From assembly GCA_007133065.1 (NCBI GenBank), contig SLNJ01000063.1, positions 1 through 53,013 on the forward strand: DNA of 53,013 bases, given 5' to 3'. Every line of letters begins with the position of its first letter. The stretch's first letter is position 1. Position numbers and translations under genes: made by a program. The notes beneath the pieces were generated by a model. The model was not told where the DNA came from. It made no database searches and was given only the letters and a program-made list of their open reading frames with translations. This DNA is from Opitutales bacterium. GTDB lineage: Bacteria > Verrucomicrobiota > Verrucomicrobiia > Opitutales > Oceanipulchritudinaceae. Shown here in pieces: positions 48,359 to 53,013 of this stretch.

Positions 48359-49519
48359 CTACACTTCCGGGAACTTCGTCCACTTCTGCTTCGATTTGCC
48401 CGATTTTACGCACGTCTCGATGAACGCCAGGCCGTGGACGCCGTCGTCGATATCCGGGAAATCGTATGATTTCTTGAGCTTGCGCCCGGACACCTCGTCG
48501 GCGATGGCCTCGGAGGCGGCGAGATAGACGTTGGCGAACGCCTCGATGAACGCCTCGGGATGACCGAAGGGGAGGCGGCTGTTCTTCTCGACGACCTTGG
48601 AGAGGTAGGCATTGCCGCGCCGGTAGGTGACGCGCGGCTGGTCCACCGCTTTGAAGACGAGTTCATTCGGATCCTCCTGCCGCCACTCGAGCGAACCCTT
48701 CGTGCCGTAGATGCGGATGTTCAGGTTGTTCTCGTCGCCGTTCGAAATCTGGGATGCGTACAGAATGCCTTTCGCGCCGCCCTTGTATCGAACGAGAAGA
48801 TTCCCGTCGTCGTCGAGCGGTCGCCCGGGGACGAACGTGCTCAACTCCGCGCACATTTCCTCGATCTCGAGGCCGGTGATGTAACGGCCGAGGTTTTCGG
48901 CGTGGGTGCCGATATCTCCCATGCAGTTGGAGGCTCCGGCGACCGACGGGTCCATGCGCCAGTTCGAGATCTTGCCGTCGGCTTTCCCCTGGAGGGCGGT
49001 GGTTGCATAGCCCTGGGGGTACTCGGTGACCATCTTGAGGATTTTTCCGAGTTTCCCCGCGCGGACCATTTCGCGCGCCTCTTTCACCATCGGGTAGCCG
49101 GTGTAGTTGTGGGTGAGCGCGAATACCTTGCCACTCTTGCGTACGATCTCGCGGAGGCGGCGCGCTTCTTTGAGGTTGAAGCAGAGCGGTTTGTCGCAGA
49201 TCACGTTGAATCCCGCCTCGAGAAAGGTCTTGGCGACTGCGAGGTGCGTGTTGTTGCGGGTGACAATCGAGACGAAGTCGATTCGCTCACCCACCGGCAG
49301 CGCGGCTTCTTTTTTCGCCATCTCCTGGTAGGAGCCGTAGACGCGGTCGGGATCGAGGTGCAGGTCCTTGCCGGAGAGGCGCGATTTCTTTGGATCCGAC
49401 GAGAAACACCCCGCGACCAGCTCGATGTGTCCGTCGAGACGTGCGGCCATGCGATGGACCGCGCCGATAAAGGCGCCGCGTCCGCCGCCGACCATGCCCA
49501 TGCGCAGTTTTCGGTTCAT
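48359..49519 (-). CDS. Gfo/Idh/MocA family oxidoreductase (1)
   Basis: NAD(P)-dependent sugar or polyol dehydrogenase of 386 residues. It has the Rossmann motif GMVGGGRGAFIG at 8-19, the DKP motif (CDKPLCFNLKEARRL, K110), and catalytic region CMGDIGTHAENLGRYITGLE. The substrate is unknown; similar proteins act on inositols, glucosides or amino sugars. The start is ATG 49519. It is the third gene of a leftward set after a TIM-barrel isomerase and another Gfo/Idh protein, separated from the latter by a 170-bp spacer holding a large inverted repeat. Confidence 0.88.
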   Translation of the reverse strand: MNRKLRMGMVGGGRGAFIGAVHRMAARLDGHIELVAGCFSSDPKKSRLSGKDLHLDPDRVYGSYQEMAKKEAALPVGERIDFVSIVTRNNTHLAVAKTFLEAGFNVICDKPLCFNLKEARRLREIVRKSGKVFALTHNYTGYPMVKEAREMVRAGKLGKILKMVTEYPQGYATTALQGKADGKISNWRMDPSVAGASNCMGDIGTHAENLGRYITGLEIEEMCAELSTFVPGRPLDDDGNLLVRYKGGAKGILYASQISNGDENNLNIRIYGTKGSLEWRQEDPNELVFKAVDQPRVTYRRGNAYLSKVVEKNSRLPFGHPEAFIEAFANVYLAASEAIADEVSGRKLKKSYDFPDIDDGVHGLAFIETCVKSGKSKQKWTKFPEV

Positions 49520-49548
49520 AGGTATTTGCTGTAGTGGGTTGATGGTTG

Positions 49549-49684
49549 ATGGCGCTCGGTTAAGCCCTCTCACCGCGATCGCAATCCGTATCGAAGTATT
49601 TGTGCATCAGATTATTGATTCGATTTGAAGTCCTGATTGCGATTCTGATTCCGATCATGAAAGGGTGTCTTAACCGAGCGCCAT
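49549..49684. repeat. Large inverted-repeat element with 16-bp perfect termini and nested stems
   Basis: ATGGCGCTCGGTTAAG at 49549-49564 is exactly complementary to CTTAACCGAGCGCCAT at 49669-49684. Inside, CCCT 49565-49568 can pair with AGGG 49662-49665, ATCGCAATC 49578-49586 with GATTGCGAT 49635-49643, and ATCGAA 49590-49595 with TTCGAT 49619-49624. The whole 136-nt block can therefore form one long interrupted hairpin. It ends 5 bp beyond the stop of the upstream dehydrogenase gene. There is no U-tract, and no target-site duplication is evident. A miniature transposable element or a large RNA structure is possible. Confidence 0.75.
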
Positions 49685-49689
49685 TCGGG

Positions 49690-50775
49690 TCAGGTTATCT
49701 TCACCGGGCGTCCCATCTTCGCGGATCGGTATGTGGCGTCGACGATCTTCATGAGGGCGAGCGCCTGGTCGGGCGTATTGAGCGGTTTCTCCTTCCCCTC
49801 GACCGCGAGGATGAAGTTCTGGGCGGAGCGGATGCGGCCCATATCGGCATTCGGGGGGACCGTTACGGTGCGGTTGACGGAACGGCCGAACTCCTGGACG
49901 TAGAGCTCGCAGATGTCGGTGGCCGTCTCGTCGATGCCGTCCTCGGCGAACAGCCGCTGCACCATGCCGCCCGCCTTCAAACCCTGAAAGACGACGGAGA
50001 CCTCCTCGCGCTTGACCATCTCGGCCCACGATATCTGAAGGCTGAGGACCTGCCCCGTTTTGAAGCGGACGAATCCGTGGCAGGCGTTCTCGACGTCGGT
50101 GACACCCTTTGCAACATCGGGAATTCCCCAGGGGCCCTTGAATTCCTTGTTCTTGATGAAGTCGGAGAAGGTTTGGGCGAGGACGTAGTCCGGTTGTGGG
50201 TACCCCATAAAATACAGGGCGAGGTCGACCATATGCAGCAGGTCGATAAGCGGTCCGCCGCCGGCGATTTTGCTGTTGGTGAACCAGCCGCCGAAGCCGG
50301 GGATGCCGGTCCGGCGGATCCACTTGGCCTGCGCGGAGTTGATCCGGCCGACTTGCCCGTCGCCGATGTAGTCCATGACCGCGTACGCCTCGGGGCGAGC
50401 GCGGTTGTTGAAGTTGAACATGAGGGTCTTCCGCGCTCGGGATGCAGCCTCCTTCATGCTCTTGGTTTCCCGCGCGTTCAGGGCTGGCGGCTTCTCGCAG
50501 AAGACGTGCTTGCCCGCCTTGAGCGCTTGGAGAACCAGGGGGGCGTGGAACTTGTTCGGAACGATCACCGAAACGGCGTCGAGTTCCTTGAGCTCCTTGA
50601 GCATGTCGGCCGGGTCCTTGAAAACATTCGGAATCCCGTGCTCATCCGCAACCCGGCGGGCGGCGGCTTCATTCAGGTCGGCGATCCCGAGGATCCGCGC
50701 GTTCGCGGCCTGAAATCCGGCGATGTGATAGGAGACCATGCCTCCGGCTCCGATGATACCTACTTTGGTGCTCAT
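49690..50775 (-). CDS. Gfo/Idh/MocA family oxidoreductase (2)
   Basis: The 361-residue protein has Rossmann motif VGIIGAGGMVSYHIAGFQ at 5-22, the EKP motif (HVFCEKPPALNARE), and the catalytic-face motif GGGPLIDLLHMVDLALYFMG. It belongs to the same superfamily as the neighbour at 48359-49519, but the two are only distantly alike, so this is not a recent duplication. It starts 43 bp after the isomerase stop and is probably in one transcript with it. Substrate unknown. There is no Shine-Dalgarno. Confidence 0.88.
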   Translation of the reverse strand: MSTKVGIIGAGGMVSYHIAGFQAANARILGIADLNEAAARRVADEHGIPNVFKDPADMLKELKELDAVSVIVPNKFHAPLVLQALKAGKHVFCEKPPALNARETKSMKEAASRARKTLMFNFNNRARPEAYAVMDYIGDGQVGRINSAQAKWIRRTGIPGFGGWFTNSKIAGGGPLIDLLHMVDLALYFMGYPQPDYVLAQTFSDFIKNKEFKGPWGIPDVAKGVTDVENACHGFVRFKTGQVLSLQISWAEMVKREEVSVVFQGLKAGGMVQRLFAEDGIDETATDICELYVQEFGRSVNRTVTVPPNADMGRIRSAQNFILAVEGKEKPLNTPDQALALMKIVDATYRSAKMGRPVKIT

Positions 50776-50818
50776 AATTCTAGGGTGGTTCGTGTGGTTG
50801 GCTGTGGTCGTCTCGGGA

Positions 50819-51850
50819 TTACTTCTCTTTTTCAAATGCGGCGTCGAAGGCGATGTCGCTGCGGGGGAAGTCGATCTGGTTGACAAAGGCGGCGGCTTCG
50901 GTGGCGCCGTGGACCCGGTCCATCCGGATGTCCTCCCACTCGACCGAGAGCGGCCCGCTGTAACCAATGTCGTTCAACGCGACGATGATCTCTTCGAAGT
51001 CGATATCGCCGTGTCCGAGGGAGCGGAAGTCCCAGTATCGCCGGGGGTCGCCGAAGTCCGTATGCCCGCCAAAGACGCCGACGGTTCCGTCCCCGTGATT
51101 CCACCACACATCCTTCATGTGGGCGTGGTAGATGCGATCGGCGAAAACACGGATGAATTTCACGTAGTCGACTCCCTGGTACCCGAGGTGAGACGGGTCG
51201 TAGTTGAGGCCGAAACGTTTGTGTCCGTTCACCGCCTCGATGGCGCGCGCGGTCGATGCGATGTCGAACGCGATCTCGGTGGGATGTACTTCGAGCCCGA
51301 AATTGACGTCGGCTTCCTCAAAAACGTCGAGAATCGGAGTCCAGCGCTTCCCGAAGTCGGCGAATCCCTTCTCGATGTAGTCCTGGCCGGTGGGCGGAAA
51401 GGCGTAGAGGGCGTGCCAGATGGATGATCCGGTGAACCCGTTGACCACCGCGGGGAAGTCGTGGGTGCCGGCGGGGTTGGAATCGAGAAATCGACGGCAG
51501 GCACGCGCGGTCTCCTGCATCTCGGCGGCCGCCCGTCGGCGGACACCCTCGGGATCGCCGTCCCCCCAGATGTAGTCGGGCAGGATCGCCTTGTGGCGTT
51601 CGTCGATGTTATCGCACACCGCCTGGCCGACGAGGTGATTTGAGATCGCGTAGCAGGTGAGTCCGTGGTCCTTGAGGAGTTCCCACTTCGCCTTGAGGTA
51701 TTTTGGGTCGTCCGAGCGCGGGATTTCAAAGTGGTCGCCCCAACATGCGAGTTCGACCCCGTCATAGCCCATCTCGTTGACGAGCGGAGCGAGTTTCTCC
51801 AGTGGCAGGTCGGCCCACTGGCCGGTGAATAGCGTGACTGGTCGCGACAT
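50819..51850 (-). CDS. Sugar phosphate isomerase/epimerase (AP-endonuclease-2-like TIM barrel)
   Basis: The 343-residue barrel opens [20 protein letters not shown] and has the expected divalent-metal ligands: E187 in [14 protein letters not shown]218 and H221 in [11 protein letters not shown]244 in [12 protein letters not shown], and E304 in [12 protein letters not shown]. Such proteins commonly accompany Gfo/Idh/MocA dehydrogenases in sugar or cyclitol pathways. It is the first gene of the leftward trio. ATG 51850 is chosen since upstream codons do not match the family. Confidence 0.88.
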   Translation of the reverse strand: MSRPVTLFTGQWADLPLEKLAPLVNEMGYDGVELACWGDHFEIPRSDDPKYLKAKWELLKDHGLTCYAISNHLVGQAVCDNIDERHKAILPDYIWGDGDPEGVRRRAAAEMQETARACRRFLDSNPAGTHDFPAVVNGFTGSSIWHALYAFPPTGQDYIEKGFADFGKRWTPILDVFEEADVNFGLEVHPTEIAFDIASTARAIEAVNGHKRFGLNYDPSHLGYQGVDYVKFIRVFADRIYHAHMKDVWWNHGDGTVGVFGGHTDFGDPRRYWDFRSLGHGDIDFEEIIVALNDIGYSGPLSVEWEDIRMDRVHGATEAAAFVNQIDFPRSDIAFDAAFEKEK

Positions 51851-51995
51851 GGTATGTTCTCGGTTGCGTTGTGAGGATTCTGGTTGTCTGCGGAATTTTC
51901 CGGGGGAGATGCGCATAAGAAGCGATTCCCCCGGAAGGATTTGCATCATGGGATGTGAGAGTCGATTATTCAATGCAAACCGAAACTTTTTCTCA

Positions 51996-52781
51996 ATGAA
52001 CGACACGAGCGAAAAGTCGAAGACACCGGAGTCCCGGGGAACCCGGTGGAAGGGAACCGTGGCGTACGACGGTACGGCGTTCCTCGGCTGGCAGTCGCAG
52101 CGGGGCGGGAACACGATCCAGGATTTTATCGAGAGCCGGCTCGCTGCTATTCTCAAGCAACCTGTGCGAATCCACGGGAGCGGGCGGACGGACAGCGGTG
52201 TGCACGCCCGCGCGCAGGTTTTCCATTTCGACGCGGTGTGGCCGCACCCGGTGGCGCACCTGCATCGCGCGCTCCTGTCGGGGCTGCCTGAGGCGATCCT
52301 GGTGCGATCGGTGGTGCGCGCGCCCCCGGGATTTCACGCGCGTTCGTCGGCCACGGGCAAACGCTACGTCTACCGGCTGTACGAGGGGTACGCCCTGCCG
52401 TTTGACAACCGGTTCGTGGCCTCGATGGGGCGTCGTTGTCTGGACGATGCCGCAATGCGGGCGGCGGCGGCGTATCTCGTCGGGCATCACGACTTTAGCG
52501 CGTTTCGCGCGGACCGCGGAGACGGCAGCGCAGAGGATCCGGTCAAGGACCTCCGGCGGCTTGATGTGGTGCGGCGAGGACGTAACCTGCGCATCATCAC
52601 CGAGGCGGACGGCTATCTCTACAAGATGGTGCGCAGCCTGGCAGGCGCGCTGATCGACGTCGGGCTGGGGAAGCTGACCCCGGAACAGGTAGCGGGGATC
52701 CTCGAAAACCGCAGGCGCACCGCGCTGGTCGTCACCGCTCCGGCGCGGGGGCTGACCCTGGAGCGGGTTTTCTATCGGTGA
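51996..52781 (+). CDS. truA: tRNA pseudouridine(38-40) synthase
   Basis: Isomerises uridines 38-40 in the anticodon arm. The 261 residues show [20 protein letters not shown], catalytic Asp in [45 protein letters not shown], and the C-terminal [23 protein letters not shown] 51996 is the only suitable start and lacks a Shine-Dalgarno (TTTTTCTCA). It is divergent from the isomerase. The 232 bp after it to the window end show no recognised gene. Confidence 0.95.
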   Translation: MNDTSEKSKTPESRGTRWKGTVAYDGTAFLGWQSQRGGNTIQDFIESRLAAILKQPVRIHGSGRTDSGVHARAQVFHFDAVWPHPVAHLHRALLSGLPEAILVRSVVRAPPGFHARSSATGKRYVYRLYEGYALPFDNRFVASMGRRCLDDAAMRAAAAYLVGHHDFSAFRADRGDGSAEDPVKDLRRLDVVRRGRNLRIITEADGYLYKMVRSLAGALIDVGLGKLTPEQVAGILENRRRTALVVTAPARGLTLERVFYR

Positions 52782-53013
52782 GATCTGATTTTGAGCGGGA
52801 TCACGCGAGCCGAGGGCATCGACCTCTGCGAACCCAATGGCTTGGATGTGGTAGCGCGCGCGGTGGCGTGCAGAGAATTGCTCGAAGCCGATCAAATGGT
52901 GGGTGTCCTGGATTGTCGCGCTTGGACCGGTTCCATGGTGAATTTGAGGCGGATCAGGCCGGATGGGAGGCGGTATTGAGGGAGGGTATCCGGGCCGCAG
53001 CTTGCGGTGCCGA

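Noticed and set aside
52791..52979. Possible 62-residue rightward ORF after truA, starting TTG
   Set aside because: No family resemblance and no Shine-Dalgarno; equally open frames exist on the other strand. Too little sequence before the window ends to decide.

Overview
The window is about 53 kb of GC-rich (roughly 60%) bacterial chromosome with no insertion sequence, prophage or CRISPR array. Gene content suggests the PVC superphylum, most likely a Verrucomicrobiota (Opitutae-like) or Kiritimatiellota bacterium. The grounds are the style of RpoB/RpoC, a short omega subunit, both RNase HIII and RNase HII, a membrane pyrophosphatase, Gfo/Idh/MocA dehydrogenases next to TIM-barrel isomerases, a 'CPFVKK...PYGC' redoxin, and the scarcity of Shine-Dalgarno sequences. 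This placement is inference from family resemblance; no rRNA gene is present to settle it.

Layout. 1-2.8 kb: an edge-truncated glycosyltransferase with a coiled-coil tail, then rpoZ-smpB and trmL; two copies of an unusual direct repeat follow smpB and trmL. 2.8-5.6 kb: an oligopeptide-binding lipoprotein divergent from accA. 5.9-18.6 kb: the transcription/translation block tRNA-Thr, tuf, tRNA-Trp, secE, nusG, rplK, rplA, rplJ, rplL, rpoB, rpoC, with hairpins in several spacers. 18.9-21.0 kb: a pterin dehydratase coupled to sufS and sufU (iron-sulfur assembly). 21.2-27.1 kb: an acidic unknown protein, then acylphosphatase, ABC exporter, helical-repeat protein, prepilin peptidase and M23 peptidase, all reading rightward. 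27.1-29.2 kb: cysE, a MidA-like protein and rpmB on the minus strand. 29.5-33.4 kb: a redoxin, a zinc-ribbon membrane protein, a DinG-type helicase, a DUF2007 protein and rpsU. 33.5-39.3 kb: a TIM-barrel protein, mutY, an overlapping rnhC-GAF-rnhB operon, and pdxJ-acpS. 39.3-48.4 kb: a small lipoprotein, a second glycosyltransferase, an unknown protein, hppA, an acetolactate-synthase-like enzyme, a methyltransferase and a GtrII-like membrane protein, probably a surface-glycan neighbourhood interrupted by hppA. 48.4-52.8 kb: a sugar isomerase plus two Gfo/Idh/MocA dehydrogenases, and truA.

Most of the window is core housekeeping. The most unusual observations are: a 16-bp perfect inverted repeat enclosing about 100 bp of nested stems between the two dehydrogenase genes; the 8-bp-tandem repeat element placed at gene 3' ends; the rnhC-GAF-rnhB operon joined by ATGA overlaps; natural substitutions in the rifampicin pocket of RpoB; a prepilin peptidase with an altered cysteine motif; and an acetolactate-synthase-like enzyme lacking the usual active-site Trp. 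I did not find a convincing wholly new multi-gene system.
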